From: Siminovitchia fortis
GTDB lineage: Bacteria; Bacillota; Bacilli; Bacillales; Bacillaceae_C
Direction: 5' to 3'
Length of the DNA stretch: 64,000 nt
Assembly: GCF_003605365.2 (NCBI RefSeq)
Contig: NZ_QYTU02000003.1
Location: 1 to 64,000, forward strand
Each line of letters begins with the position of its first letter. The first letter of the stretch is position 1. Made by a program: the position numbers and the translations under genes. Of this stretch, positions 18,476 through 27,550 are shown in pieces. The notes under the pieces were generated by a model. The model was not told the origin of the DNA, made no database searches, and saw nothing but the letters and a program-made list of their open reading frames with translations.

Positions 18476-19188
18476 TGGGCGGGAAAAATTTGCCGATCAT
18501 AGCACTTGATTTTCCGGATATAGAAACAGCTTGGGATTTCTTGAGCCGATTCGACGGAGAAAAGCTGTATGTAAAAGTTGGAATGGAGCTCTATTACCGG
18601 GAGGGACCGGAGCTCCTCCACTTCCTGAAAGAAAAAGGACATTGGATTTTTCTAGATTTAAAGCTGCATGACATTCCCAATACGGTTCATCGGGCAATGA
18701 AAGTTCTCGCTGGACTTTCGGTTGATATGGTCAATGTCCATGCAGCAGGCGGAACAGAAATGATGAAAGCGGCCCTTTCCGGATTGGAAGAAGGGACAAA
18801 AGCGGGTCAGACCCGTCCTGCTTTGATTGCTGTCACGCAGCTGACAAGCACGAGTGAAGAACAAATGCAGCGTGAGCAATTGATCAACCGGACAATCGAC
18901 GAATCTGTCCTCCATTATGCATTGCTTGCCAGGGAATCAGGCCTCGATGGGGTTGTATGTTCCGCTTTTGAAGCTGCTTCCATTGCAAAGAAAGCTGGAT
19001 CCGGCTTTTTGAGGGTGACTCCGGGAATCCGGATGACCGGCAGCAAAAGCGATGATCAAAAGCGGGTCGTGACCCCGACGAAAGCCCGAGAAATGGGATC
19101 ATCGATGATTGTAATCGGACGCCCGGTTACGCAAGCGGACAACCCGGTTTTATCCTATAAAAAAGTGTTGACAGAATGGGAGAGGTAA
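18475..19188 (+). CDS. pyrF: Orotidine 5'-phosphate decarboxylase
   Basis: Last enzyme of UMP synthesis, converting OMP to UMP. The product has 237 residues. The catalytic Asp/Lys array is in [14 protein letters not shown], with the substrate lysine in [12 protein letters not shown] and the phosphate-binding part in RVTPGIR and [14 protein letters not shown]. It begins at the ATG in TAATG, overlapping carB. In B. subtilis pyrK and pyrD stand between carB and pyrF; here they are absent without a trace. Two GGGTC..GACCC near-palindromes lie inside (18804, 19064). Confidence 0.97.
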   Translation: MGGKNLPIIALDFPDIETAWDFLSRFDGEKLYVKVGMELYYREGPELLHFLKEKGHWIFLDLKLHDIPNTVHRAMKVLAGLSVDMVNVHAAGGTEMMKAALSGLEEGTKAGQTRPALIAVTQLTSTSEEQMQREQLINRTIDESVLHYALLARESGLDGVVCSAFEAASIAKKAGSGFLRVTPGIRMTGSKSDDQKRVVTPTKAREMGSSMIVIGRPVTQADNPVLSYKKVLTEWER

Positions 19189-19192
19189 AGTG

Positions 19193-19822
19193 ATGAGCGA
19201 ATCAATTGCCGAACATTTACTTGATATAAAAGCCGTCTTTTTGCAGCCGAACGATCCGTTCACATGGTCGTCCGGGATGAAGGCGCCTATCTATTGCGAT
19301 AATCGATTAACGATGTCTTATCCGAAAGTCAGAAAAGCAATTGCTGAAGGGCTGGCGGAACTGATCAGAAAACAATTCCCTGAAGTGGAACTTATCGCAG
19401 GAACAGCTACGGCAGGCATTCCGCATGCGGCATGGATCAGCGACATACTGGGCCTGCCCATGTGCTATGTCAGATCAAAAGCCAAGTCCCATGGAAAGGG
19501 AAATCAAATAGAAGGAAAAGCTTCGAAGGGGCAGAAAGTCGTTGTTGTTGAAGACCTGATCTCTACCGGAGGAAGCTCCATCACTGCTGTCAAAGCGCTT
19601 CAAGAGGCAGGCTGCGATGTTTTGGGTGTTGTCAGTATTTTTTCCTATGAGCTGGATAAAGCGAAAAAATCTTTTGGTGAAGAAGGCATCAAGGCTTTTT
19701 CTTTAACGGGTTATTCAAACCTGATTGAAACAGCATTCAATAAAGAACTGATCAAAGAAGAAGATCTTGAAACACTCCGCAACTGGCGCGAAAACCCGGA
19801 AGAATGGGGAAAAACAGAATAA
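19193..19822 (+). CDS. pyrE: Orotate phosphoribosyltransferase
   Basis: Transfers the phosphoribosyl group of PRPP to orotate to give OMP. The product has 209 residues. The PRPP loop is [48 protein letters not shown] and [18 protein letters not shown] are family signatures. ATG 19193 follows GAGAGGT; a GTG one codon earlier is possible. It is the final gene of this pyr operon. Confidence 0.97.
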   Translation: MSESIAEHLLDIKAVFLQPNDPFTWSSGMKAPIYCDNRLTMSYPKVRKAIAEGLAELIRKQFPEVELIAGTATAGIPHAAWISDILGLPMCYVRSKAKSHGKGNQIEGKASKGQKVVVVEDLISTGGSSITAVKALQEAGCDVLGVVSIFSYELDKAKKSFGEEGIKAFSLTGYSNLIETAFNKELIKEEDLETLRNWRENPEEWGKTE

Positions 19823-19830
19823 AAGAAGAT

Positions 19831-19862
19831 AGGGCTGTCCGGAAGGGCAGCCTTCGCTTTTG
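19831..19862 (+). terminator. Terminator of the pyr operon
   Basis: GGCTG (19833-19837) pairs with CAGCC (19848-19852) around TCCGGAAGGG, followed by TTCGCTTTTG. The stem is modest, but the position after pyrE is as expected. Confidence 0.55.
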
Positions 19863-19892
19863 TGCTTGGAGCATCCAGCCTTCCTTGTTTAT

Positions 19893-19920
19893 TTGAAATG
19901 CATTACAATAATAGTAATAA
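19893..19920 (+). promoter_or_regulatory. Promoter candidate of the toxin-antitoxin pair
   Basis: TTGAAA (19893-19898) and TAATAA (19915-19920) are 16 bases apart. The spacer and -10 contain the inverted words TTAC...GTAA (TTACAATAATAGTAA), a possible site for autorepression by the toxin-antitoxin complex. The operator role is conjecture. Confidence 0.4.
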
Positions 19921-19938
19921 CTCAACGAGGTGATAAGG

Positions 19939-20172
19939 ATGAGTATTCGCAAAGAGGACGTTTATAAGCTTGTTGATCAAATGGACGAAGATGAGACTGA
20001 ACAAGCGTATGAAATGCTTAAACTTTTATTATCCAAAAAAGGGAAGGGATTATACGAGCTTGCTGAAGCAGACAACACGCCATTGGATGAGGAGGAATTG
20101 AAAGAGCTGACTGATGTCATTAAAGAAGAATCTGTAGACTGGGAGGAAGTAAAGCGTGAGCTCGGTTTATAG
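19939..20172 (+). CDS. Probable antitoxin of a RelE/ParE-type toxin-antitoxin pair
   Basis: An acidic 77-residue protein. The N-terminal helix YKLVDQMDEDETEQAYEMLK looks like a dimerisation segment, and the C-terminus VDWEEVKRELGL is of the kind seen in antitoxins paired with RelE-family toxins, which wrap around the toxin. No clear DNA-binding motif is seen. ATG 19939 is about 8 bases after GAGGTG; a GTG at 19930 overlaps that site. The end overlaps the toxin gene by 17 bases, typical of coupled antitoxin-toxin translation. The specific antitoxin family is not certain. Confidence 0.75.
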   Translation: MSIRKEDVYKLVDQMDEDETEQAYEMLKLLLSKKGKGLYELAEADNTPLDEEELKELTDVIKEESVDWEEVKRELGL

Positions 20173-20425
20173 AGTGAAATTAAAGAAGACAGCTATTAAA
20201 TTCTTACAGAGGCAGGACGCAATTCGCCAGCTACAGATAAAAGAAATCATTGAACAACTTAGAATGAATCCTTACGAAGTGGCCAATGTAAAACCGCTAC
20301 AGGGATTTGAAGAAAAAACATTCCGTGTCCGGTTTGGCCAGTTTAGAATAATCTATCAAGTAATCGATCATGAACTCACTATTTTAGTCTTAAAAATAGG
20401 TCCACGAGGCGATGTATACAAATAA
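20156..20425 (+). CDS. RelE/ParE family toxin
   Basis: A basic 89-residue protein with the RelE/ParE plan: KLKKTAIKFLQRQD at the start, KPLQGFEEKTFRVRFGQFRIIYQVIDHELTI in the centre and KIGPRGDVYK at the end. RelE members cut mRNA on the ribosome and ParE members attack gyrase; the RVRFGQFRIIYQV block with basic residues favours a RelE-like RNase, but sequence alone does not settle it. The start is GTG 20156 inside the antitoxin gene. The pair stands between pyrE and rqcH, where B. subtilis has the cysH sulfate-assimilation operon. Confidence 0.85.
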   Translation: MSSVYRVKLKKTAIKFLQRQDAIRQLQIKEIIEQLRMNPYEVANVKPLQGFEEKTFRVRFGQFRIIYQVIDHELTILVLKIGPRGDVYK

Positions 20426-20571
20426 ATATTAAAACAACCTATTCTGGAAAATCCTCTCAAAAAATCGGCTATCAGAATACCCCCTTGCTTAAATAAAAAT
20501 AAAGGAATCTCGAAAAAGGCATGCGGTATTACAGTGTTTAATTGAAGTAATCAATAGGACTGTGAAGAAAG

Positions 20572-20725
20572 TTGAAAGGTGTGGACATTGATGGGGAAAG
20601 CAAGAAGAAGTCTGATTGGGCAAAAGCTAAAAAACGCTGCCGTCTTAAAGAAGCAGACATTCCAATGGCAAATGCCGCAAGCCTTTCCGAAAGCCGGTAT
20701 CAAACTAACATAACGTCGCTAAAGC
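20572..20725 (+). pseudogene. Decayed small conserved protein gene
   Basis: The frame from 20572 reads ...SKKKSDWAKAKKRCRLKEADIPMA, which resembles the start of a short conserved Firmicute protein of unknown function (WAEAKKRCRL..., then PKSLIKNIP, as I recall it). After PMA the resemblance jumps to another frame (FPKAGIKLT) and stops at TAA, and the expected C-terminal part is missing. This suggests a frameshift plus truncation. An overlapping 40-codon ATG frame at 20591 has no recognised similarity in its first half. Both the family identity and the frameshift are judged by memory and by eye. Confidence 0.4.
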
Positions 20726-20737
20726 ATTCCGGCTTTC
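20689..20737. repeat. Inverted repeat downstream of rqcH
   Basis: GAAAGCCGG (20689-20697) is the exact complement of CCGGCTTTC (20729-20737), with 31 bases between. It lies just past the 3' end of rqcH, which is on the minus strand, and could stabilise or end that message, though no T-run follows on either strand. The rest of the 330-base stretch 20426-20755 holds only the gene remnant above. Confidence 0.45.
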
Positions 20738-20755
20738 GTATGGCTATATTGCTTA

Positions 20756-22468
20756 TTACCGTTTCACTTTCATCGATCTCACCCGTTCCTCATCCGGTGT
20801 CACGTAGACGGTCTGCTGCTGGTCATAGATGACAAATCCCGGCTTTGCGCCGTTCGGCTTTTTAACATGGCGGATTTTCGTGTAGTCGACGGGTACGGAA
20901 GAAGAATCTCTCGCTTTGCTGAAATAGGCGGCAAGCATTGCAGCTTCCAGGATGGTCTCATCCGTTGGATCGGTACTGCGGATAACGACATGGGAACCCG
21001 GAATATCTTTCGTATGGAGCCAGATTTCGTCCCTGCGGGCCAATTTGTTTGTTAAATAATCATTTTGCTTATTATTTTTTCCCACAAGGATTTCGGTTTT
21101 GTCGCTTGCTTCATACCTCTCAACAGCAGGCTTTCCCGCCGGCTTTTTCCTTGACCTGTTTTGCCGGCGCCTTATATAGCCTTCTTCGATCAACTCATCG
21201 CGAATTTCATCAATATCTTCGACTGATGCAGAGGATAATTGCTGGAGCAGCCCATCAAAATAAGTGATTTCTTCCTTTGCCTGTTGAATCTGTTGTTTGA
21301 CTACGCTAATGGATTTCTTGGCCTTTTGATATTTGGTGAAAAAGCTTTGCGCATTTTCCGATGGCCCCTTTCGGGGATCCAGCGGGATGCTGACTGTTCC
21401 GCCCTCAGTGTCATAATAATTCACAACGGAAACTTCTTTCATGCCCCTTTTGACAAGATGCATATTAGCAGTTAAAAGCTCTCCAAGAAGCTGAAGCTTG
21501 TCGGCTTGTTCAGCTTTATCCAATGTCGCCTCAAGCTTGATGATTTTCTTTTCATTTTTTTCCTTCTCATTCTTCATCAATCTTTCCAGGTCCATCGCCT
21601 GCTGTTTGACCCGGTCCCTTTCGGCCTTGCCGAAATAGAAGCTGTCCAGCATACTGCTTAATGTAGAAAAAGGCTTGGATTCTCCCTTCATATGCGTAAG
21701 CGGCTGCAGATAAAAAGCGCTTTTGCCCCCGGAACTTGTGATGGTATAATGGTATTGATGTGAATTTACTTGTTCCATAATTTCCAAGAAAACCGGTGGA
21801 AGGGTGCTCCTGTTGATCATGCCACAGCGGAAGGTGATCTCTTTGGCAAAAAGCGGAGAAATTCCCGCGAACTGCTGCACTATTTGCCGGTCGATTTTTC
21901 CGCTGTTAAAGTCGATGTTCCGCATCACATCCTCGGTGCCTGCTTCCAATGGATTCAACTTGTTCTGTGCGGGCGGAAATATATACGTGCCGCCGGGCAA
22001 TACAGTCCTGTAGCTGTTCACTGAAGCGGGAATATGCTTGATGCTGTCTATTATTTTATCATTTGCCTGATCCACAAGAATGATATTGCTGTGCCTTCCC
22101 ATAATCTCCATGATTAAAAGCTTGATTGATTCATCACCGAGCTCATCTCTGCCTTTCAATTCAAAAATGACAATTCTGTCAAGTCCGGACTGGTATATAT
22201 TTTGGACAATGGCGCGGTCCAGATGTTTTCTCATCATCATGCAGAACATGGGAGGCTCATCAGGACTCGAATATGATTCCTCTGTCAACTGTACCCGGGA
22301 ATAGCTGGGATGGGCGGAAAGCAGAAGTTTATGGTTCTTTCCTTTCGCCCTGACAGTAATGACCATTTCATTTTTATACGGCTGCTGAATTTTATTGATC
22401 CTACCGCCAATCAATGTTTCAGAAAGTTCCTTTGTCATAGCCCTGGTAAACAGTCCGTCAAAAGCCAT
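20756..22468 (-). CDS. rqcH: Rqc2 homolog RqcH (NFACT family), ribosome quality control
   Basis: Binds stalled 50S subunits carrying peptidyl-tRNA and recruits tRNA-Ala to add C-terminal alanine tails that mark the peptide for degradation. It was earlier annotated as a fibronectin-binding protein. The product has 570 residues: NFACT-N domain (LIGGRINKIQQPYKNEMV, LLLSAHPSYSRVQLTEESY, GLDRIVIFELKGRDELGD with the conserved Asp-Arg pair), helix-hairpin and coiled-coil middle (~290-420), and NFACT-R domain (EILVGKNNKQNDYLTNKLA, DEIWLHTKDIPGSHVVIRS, VDYTKIRHVKKPNGAKPGFV). The start is the ATG at 22468, with AAAGGA 8 bases before it; the ATG at 22477 is too close to that site. It is one of only two minus-strand genes and diverges from the Ca2+ ATPase. 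Confidence 0.95.
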   Translation of the reverse strand: MAFDGLFTRAMTKELSETLIGGRINKIQQPYKNEMVITVRAKGKNHKLLLSAHPSYSRVQLTEESYSSPDEPPMFCMMMRKHLDRAIVQNIYQSGLDRIVIFELKGRDELGDESIKLLIMEIMGRHSNIILVDQANDKIIDSIKHIPASVNSYRTVLPGGTYIFPPAQNKLNPLEAGTEDVMRNIDFNSGKIDRQIVQQFAGISPLFAKEITFRCGMINRSTLPPVFLEIMEQVNSHQYHYTITSSGGKSAFYLQPLTHMKGESKPFSTLSSMLDSFYFGKAERDRVKQQAMDLERLMKNEKEKNEKKIIKLEATLDKAEQADKLQLLGELLTANMHLVKRGMKEVSVVNYYDTEGGTVSIPLDPRKGPSENAQSFFTKYQKAKKSISVVKQQIQQAKEEITYFDGLLQQLSSASVEDIDEIRDELIEEGYIRRRQNRSRKKPAGKPAVERYEASDKTEILVGKNNKQNDYLTNKLARRDEIWLHTKDIPGSHVVIRSTDPTDETILEAAMLAAYFSKARDSSSVPVDYTKIRHVKKPNGAKPGFVIYDQQQTVYVTPDEERVRSMKVKR

Positions 22469-22526
22469 TAAAAACATCCTTTACTTAATATAATTATGAT
22501 TCCGTGTTTTTTTACCTATAAGAAAA

Positions 22527-22532
22527 ATTATA
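22527..22532 (-). promoter_or_regulatory. -10 box candidate for rqcH
   Basis: On the minus strand TATAAT occurs about 60 bases before the rqcH start, with TTCAGG 17 bases upstream as a poor -35. The 22469-22611 gap must carry promoters in both directions; no convincing plus-strand promoter was found. Confidence 0.35.
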
Positions 22533-22611
22533 TCATGAATGGCCCTGTTCCTGAATAAGCTTGCAATGATAAGGACAACTATTGCTTGTCATAGGGGAAG
22601 GCGGTTGTGCG

Positions 22612-25281
22612 ATGATATACCACCAAATGGATGCAAATGAGGCGGCGAAGTCGCTTCATACAAATACAAAGACAGGATTGTCTACTAAGATGGCTGATGA
22701 GAGAAGAAAAAAGGTTGGCCGGAATGAACTGTCAGAAGGGGAAAAACAATCTGCCATCCTTCTTTTCTTCAGCCAATTCAAGGATTTTATGGTGCTTGTA
22801 TTATTGGCGGCCACGCTAATATCCGGGCTGCTCGGTGAATATGTCGATGCGGTCGCGATCATGGTCATTGTTTTAATCAATGGCTTACTTGGTTTTATCC
22901 AGGAAAGCAAAGCAGAAAAATCCCTGCAGGCATTAAAAAATTTATCCGCGCCAAAGGTCAACGTCCTCCGGGACGGGCGGTGGATGAAAATAGATTCAAA
23001 AGATGCGGTGCCGGGTGATATTCTCAAACTTTCAAGCGGTGACCGGGTAGGAGCCGATATGCGGATCATCGTTTCAAACAATTTGGAAATAGAGGAGTCG
23101 GCTCTGACCGGGGAATCGATACCTGCACAGAAACATTCAGATCTCATTCTGGAGGAAAATCCTTCTCTCGGAGATTTAAACAATATGGCTTTTATGGGAA
23201 CGATGGTGACCCGGGGAAATGGGATAGGCATCGTCACGGCAACCGGAATGAACACGGCGATGGGAAAAATTGCCGGGATGATCCAAACCGCCGAAACGAT
23301 CATGACTCCGCTGCAAAGAAGACTCGATCAGCTTGGAAAAATTTTAATCACAGTCGCGCTGCTTCTGACAGTAGCGGTCGTATTGGCAGGTATTTTCCAT
23401 GGTCATGATATTTATACGATGTTCCTGGCAGGTGTCTCCCTTGCTGTCGCGGCCATTCCGGAAGGCCTGCCCGCCATTGTCACGATTGCCCTGTCACTGG
23501 GCGTCCAAAGGATGATCCGTAAAAATGCGATCGTCCGAAAGCTTCCGGCTGTTGAGACGCTCGGATGTGCCTCGGTCATTTGCTCAGACAAGACGGGAAC
23601 AATGACCCAAAATAAAATGACCGTCACCCATTTATGGGGCGGCGGAAAAACATGGACAGTGGCCGGTTCCGGGGAATTTTTCGCCCAGGACAAAAAAATT
23701 GAGGTTGAAAGGGAGAAAACACTATACCAGCTTCTCACTTTTGGGACACTGTGCAATAATGCCGAAATCAAAATGTCAGGCAAGGAACTGAACGTGGACG
23801 GGGATCCGACGGAAGGTGCGTTGTTAATCGCAGGGGCAAAGGCCGGGATCGATAAAAAATCCCTTCTCGGACAGTTCCTCATCGAAAAGGAATATCCATT
23901 CGATTCCGCCCGCAAGATGATGAGCGTTATTGTAAAAGGTCCTTCCGGAGAGCGTTTTGTCATTACAAAAGGCGCACCAGATGTCCTGTCGTTAAAAAGT
24001 GATGCCATCCTGTGGGAGGGAAAACAAAAAGCCTTAAGCGGCCAGCTGATGCAGGAGGTCCAAGGAGCTGTGAAACAGTTGGCATCCATGGCGCTCAGGA
24101 CAATTGCCATAGCCTATAAGCCTTTGAGAGGCCCAATTCCGGAAAGAGCCGAAGATGTTGAGAAAAATTTGACATTGATCGGTTTACAGGGAATGATCGA
24201 TCCCCCGCGTCCTGAAGTGAAAGCAGCTGTCGCTGAGTGTAAGAGGGCAGGGATCAAGACGGTAATGATCACAGGCGACCATGTTGAAACCGCGTGTGCC
24301 ATTGCCAGCCAGCTTGGTATCTTGTCAAACGGTGCCAAGGAAACAAAGGTAATGGATGGACGCAGGCTCAATGAGCTTTCTGTGAAGGATCTTGAAACCG
24401 TAGTGGAAGACATATCTGTTTTTGCGAGAGTATCTCCGGAGCATAAATTGAAAATAGTCAATGCACTGCAGAACAAAGGCCACATTGTAGCGATGACAGG
24501 CGATGGTGTAAACGATGCCCCTGCCATCAAAGCAGCCGATATTGGAATCGCGATGGGAATCACCGGGACAGACGTGGCCAAGGAAGCATCTTCCCTTATC
24601 CTTCTGGATGATAACTTTGCAACGATCAAAGCGGCAATCAAAGAGGGAAGGAATATTTATGAAAATATCCGGAAATTCATCCGGTATTTGCTGGCATCAA
24701 ATGTGGGGGAAATACTTGTCATGCTGTTTGCCATGCTAATGTCCCTGCCGCTCCCCCTAGTTCCCATCCAAATCTTATGGGTCAATCTGGTCACTGATGG
24801 ATTGCCGGCTATGGCTCTCGGGCTGGATCAGCCGGAGGAAAACGTGATGCAAAGAAATCCGCGGCATCCCAAAGAAGGCGTTTTTGCCCGCGGACTCGGC
24901 TGGAAAATCCTTTCCCGCGGATTTTTGATCGGAGTTGTCACTTTGGCTGCTTTTGTCATCGTCTATCATCGCAATCCAAATGATTTACCGTATGCCCAGA
25001 CAGTTGCTTTTGCCACTCTCGTCATGGCCCAGCTCATACATGTATTTGACTGCCGGAGCGAAATATCGATTTTTTCCCGAAATCCCTTTGAAAATAAATA
25101 TTTGGTCTGGGCGGTCATTTCCTCGGCATTGCTGATGTTTATCGTCATTTATGTCCCTGTTTTCCAGCCGATTTTCCACACGGTGGCAGTTGAACCGAGA
25201 GACTGGCTGTTGATCCTTGGCCTGAGTGCAGTCCCCACCTTTTTGCTGGCAGGAACGTTTTTTTCAAGAAAAAGAAAATAG
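22612..25281 (+). CDS. P-type Ca2+-transporting ATPase (SERCA-like, YloB family)
   Basis: Membrane ATPase of the PMR1/SERCA class, expected to export Ca2+ and found in bacilli as YloB, linked to spore resistance. The product has 889 residues: N-terminal cation-ATPase domain, membrane segments M1-M2 (LVLLAATLISGLLGEYVDAVAI), actuator with LTGES, and M4 ion site AAIPEGLPAI. The phosphorylated Asp lies in CSDKTGTMTQNKMTVTH, followed by the nucleotide domain with KGAPD, hinge MITGDH and TGDGVNDAPAIKAADIG. M6 has NLVTDGLPA and a C-terminal membrane bundle closes the protein. ATG 22612 was preferred to an upstream TTG reading because it gives the family length. Confidence 0.93.
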   Translation: MIYHQMDANEAAKSLHTNTKTGLSTKMADERRKKVGRNELSEGEKQSAILLFFSQFKDFMVLVLLAATLISGLLGEYVDAVAIMVIVLINGLLGFIQESKAEKSLQALKNLSAPKVNVLRDGRWMKIDSKDAVPGDILKLSSGDRVGADMRIIVSNNLEIEESALTGESIPAQKHSDLILEENPSLGDLNNMAFMGTMVTRGNGIGIVTATGMNTAMGKIAGMIQTAETIMTPLQRRLDQLGKILITVALLLTVAVVLAGIFHGHDIYTMFLAGVSLAVAAIPEGLPAIVTIALSLGVQRMIRKNAIVRKLPAVETLGCASVICSDKTGTMTQNKMTVTHLWGGGKTWTVAGSGEFFAQDKKIEVEREKTLYQLLTFGTLCNNAEIKMSGKELNVDGDPTEGALLIAGAKAGIDKKSLLGQFLIEKEYPFDSARKMMSVIVKGPSGERFVITKGAPDVLSLKSDAILWEGKQKALSGQLMQEVQGAVKQLASMALRTIAIAYKPLRGPIPERAEDVEKNLTLIGLQGMIDPPRPEVKAAVAECKRAGIKTVMITGDHVETACAIASQLGILSNGAKETKVMDGRRLNELSVKDLETVVEDISVFARVSPEHKLKIVNALQNKGHIVAMTGDGVNDAPAIKAADIGIAMGITGTDVAKEASSLILLDDNFATIKAAIKEGRNIYENIRKFIRYLLASNVGEILVMLFAMLMSLPLPLVPIQILWVNLVTDGLPAMALGLDQPEENVMQRNPRHPKEGVFARGLGWKILSRGFLIGVVTLAAFVIVYHRNPNDLPYAQTVAFATLVMAQLIHVFDCRSEISIFSRNPFENKYLVWAVISSALLMFIVIYVPVFQPIFHTVAVEPRDWLLILGLSAVPTFLLAGTFFSRKRK

Positions 25282-25365
25282 TGTATGTTATAATCAACAA
25301 GGTAATAGAGATATCTATTGCCTTTTTTTCTTCAAGTTAAAAAAATAAAAAGAATGGAAACTAAT

Positions 25366-25383
25366 CAAGGCGCTTGCGCTTTG
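25366..25383 (-). repeat. Fragment of the sigE-sigG repeat family
   Basis: CAAGGCGCTTGCGCTTTG is, apart from a base or two, the reverse complement of the left end of the element at 1921 (AAAAGCGGAAGCGCCTTG). It lies in the gap before the yicC-type gene. The match is short and could be coincidental, but the word is characteristic of that family. Confidence 0.4.
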
Positions 25384-25401
25384 TTGAACGGAGTGACTCA
25401 T

Positions 25402-26277
25402 ATGGTGATGAGCATGACCGGTTTTGGACGGAGTGTCAAACAGACATCCGATTGCATGGTGCAAGTTGAAATCAAAACGGTTAACCATCGCTACCGCGAA
25501 TTCCACATAAAAATGCCTCCACAGCTTTCCCAGGCTGAAATCCCGCTTCGGAACCAGCTCAGCAAGCAATTCAACAGAGGCCGGATTGAATTGAATATCA
25601 AAGTGTCAGGAAATATTTCACCGGGAAAAGAATTGCATATTGACTGGGATTTGATGGACAGTTATTATCATTTTATAAAGGAAGCAAAGAAAAGATATCG
25701 ATTGGCCGAAGAAACTGTTTTATCCGATCTGTTCAGGCTGGAAGAAGCCGTTATTGTTGGCGAAACAGGCGATATTGACGGCGATGTACTTTCATTGTTA
25801 TTGAGTGCTGCCGATGATGCAGCCGCCCAGGTACTGAAAATGCGGGAAACAGAAGGAAACTCATTATCAATTGAATTGGATTCTTACATAAACTCCCTGG
25901 AAGAACTTGTCCAAAAAACAAAAGAACTTTCCCCATTGGTTCAAAAAACATATACTGACAGGCTCCGAAGCAAATTATATGAAATGGTGAAGGAAAACAT
26001 AGATGAAACAAGGATTGTTTCCGAAGCTGCCATTTTTGCCGACAAAGCCGACATAAGTGAAGAAACGGCAAGGCTTATAAGCCACATATCCCAATTTAGG
26101 GAAGCACTTTTTGCGACTGGGCCGATTGGAAGAAAAATGGACTTCATCATACAGGAAATGAATCGGGAAGTGAATACGATCGGTTCCAAAGCCAACGATT
26201 CAAACATATCCATCATGGCGGTTGAAATGAAAGTGTTGATTGAAAAGTTGCGTGAACAGGTGCAGAATATCGAATGA
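25402..26277 (+). CDS. yloC: YicC/YloC family endoribonuclease
   Basis: Member of the YicC family, shown in other bacteria to be an endoribonuclease affecting sRNA and mRNA turnover. The product has 291 residues, with an N-terminal YicC-like domain starting MVMSMTGFGRS (VQVEIKTVNHRYREFHIKMP) and a C-terminal DUF1732 domain (EEIARLISHISQFR-like: SEETARLISHISQFREAL, GRKMDFIIQEMNREVNTIGSK). ATG 25402 is placed after GGAGTG and fits the family start; the longer frame to 25318 covers the repeat fragment. It heads the usual yloC-remA-gmk-rpoZ cluster. Confidence 0.92.
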   Translation: MVMSMTGFGRSVKQTSDCMVQVEIKTVNHRYREFHIKMPPQLSQAEIPLRNQLSKQFNRGRIELNIKVSGNISPGKELHIDWDLMDSYYHFIKEAKKRYRLAEETVLSDLFRLEEAVIVGETGDIDGDVLSLLLSAADDAAAQVLKMRETEGNSLSIELDSYINSLEELVQKTKELSPLVQKTYTDRLRSKLYEMVKENIDETRIVSEAAIFADKADISEETARLISHISQFREALFATGPIGRKMDFIIQEMNREVNTIGSKANDSNISIMAVEMKVLIEKLREQVQNIE

Positions 26278-26323
26278 ATGATAGAAATAAGGCTGAGCAG
26301 CCGAAGTTGACTGGAGGAGCAGC

Positions 26324-26581
26324 ATGCCGATACAGCTCTTAAACATAGGTTTTGGAAATATTGTTTCTGCCAACCGGATCATATCCATTGTCAGTCCTGA
26401 ATCAGCACCGATCAAAAGGATGATTCAGGATGCCCGTGAGAGGGCAACCTTAATAGATGCTACATATGGAAGAAGGACGCGTGCGGTGATCATCATGGAT
26501 AGTGAGCACGTCATTCTTTCGGCAGTACAGCCTGAAACGGTTGCCCAACGTTTAATTTCGAATGGCCAGGAAGAAGGGTAG
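26324..26581 (+). CDS. remA: Extracellular matrix / biofilm regulator RemA
   Basis: DNA-binding activator of matrix and osmoprotection genes in bacilli, which assembles as ring-shaped oligomers. The 85-residue product is near-identical by eye to the family: [72 protein letters not shown] precedes the ATG. It sits between yloC and gmk as in B. subtilis. Confidence 0.96.
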   Translation: MPIQLLNIGFGNIVSANRIISIVSPESAPIKRMIQDARERATLIDATYGRRTRAVIIMDSEHVILSAVQPETVAQRLISNGQEEG

Positions 26582-26590
26582 GATTACTGA

Positions 26591-27205
<615 letters not shown>

Positions 27206-27206
27206 C

Positions 27207-27443
27207 ATGTTATATCCTTCAATAGATAAATTAATGAATGTGATCGACTCCAAATATTCACTCGTAACGGTTGCGGCAAAAAGGGCGCGTAAGCTTCAGG
27301 AAGATCATAATCCCCAGCTGGAAAAATACAGATCACATAAGTTTGTAGGAAAAGCCCTTGAAGAGATCTATAACGGAGTTTTAACGATGAAAGAGCCGGA
27401 TGGCGATGAGTCAGAAGATGAAGCCAAACAAGATCCGGCATAA
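27207..27443 (+). CDS. rpoZ: DNA-directed RNA polymerase omega subunit
   Basis: Small RNA polymerase subunit aiding beta-prime folding. The product has 78 residues, with the conserved [30 protein letters not shown] and [13 protein letters not shown] followed by an acidic tail. It starts two bases after the gmk stop, with GGAGGTGA overlapping the end of gmk as ribosome site. A terminator follows. Confidence 0.97.
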   Translation: MLYPSIDKLMNVIDSKYSLVTVAAKRARKLQEDHNPQLEKYRSHKFVGKALEEIYNGVLTMKEPDGDESEDEAKQDPA

Positions 27444-27458
27444 TAATCCGTCATATTC

Positions 27459-27486
27459 AACCTGTCGACAAGGCAGGTTTTTTTCT
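27459..27486 (+). terminator. Terminator after rpoZ
   Basis: AACCTG (27459-27464) pairs with CAGGTT (27474-27479) and is followed by a T-rich run. It separates the gmk-rpoZ unit from coaBC. Confidence 0.75.
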
Positions 27487-27550
27487 TTTATAAAGGCCGT
27501 AAATCATTCATAATAGAAAGAATAGAGGATGAAAAAAGGGGATATTTGCT

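Noticed and set aside
20591-20713. 40-codon ATG frame in the pyrE-rqcH gap
   Set aside because: Only its last third resembles anything, and that fits better as the shifted tail of the decayed gene at 20572.
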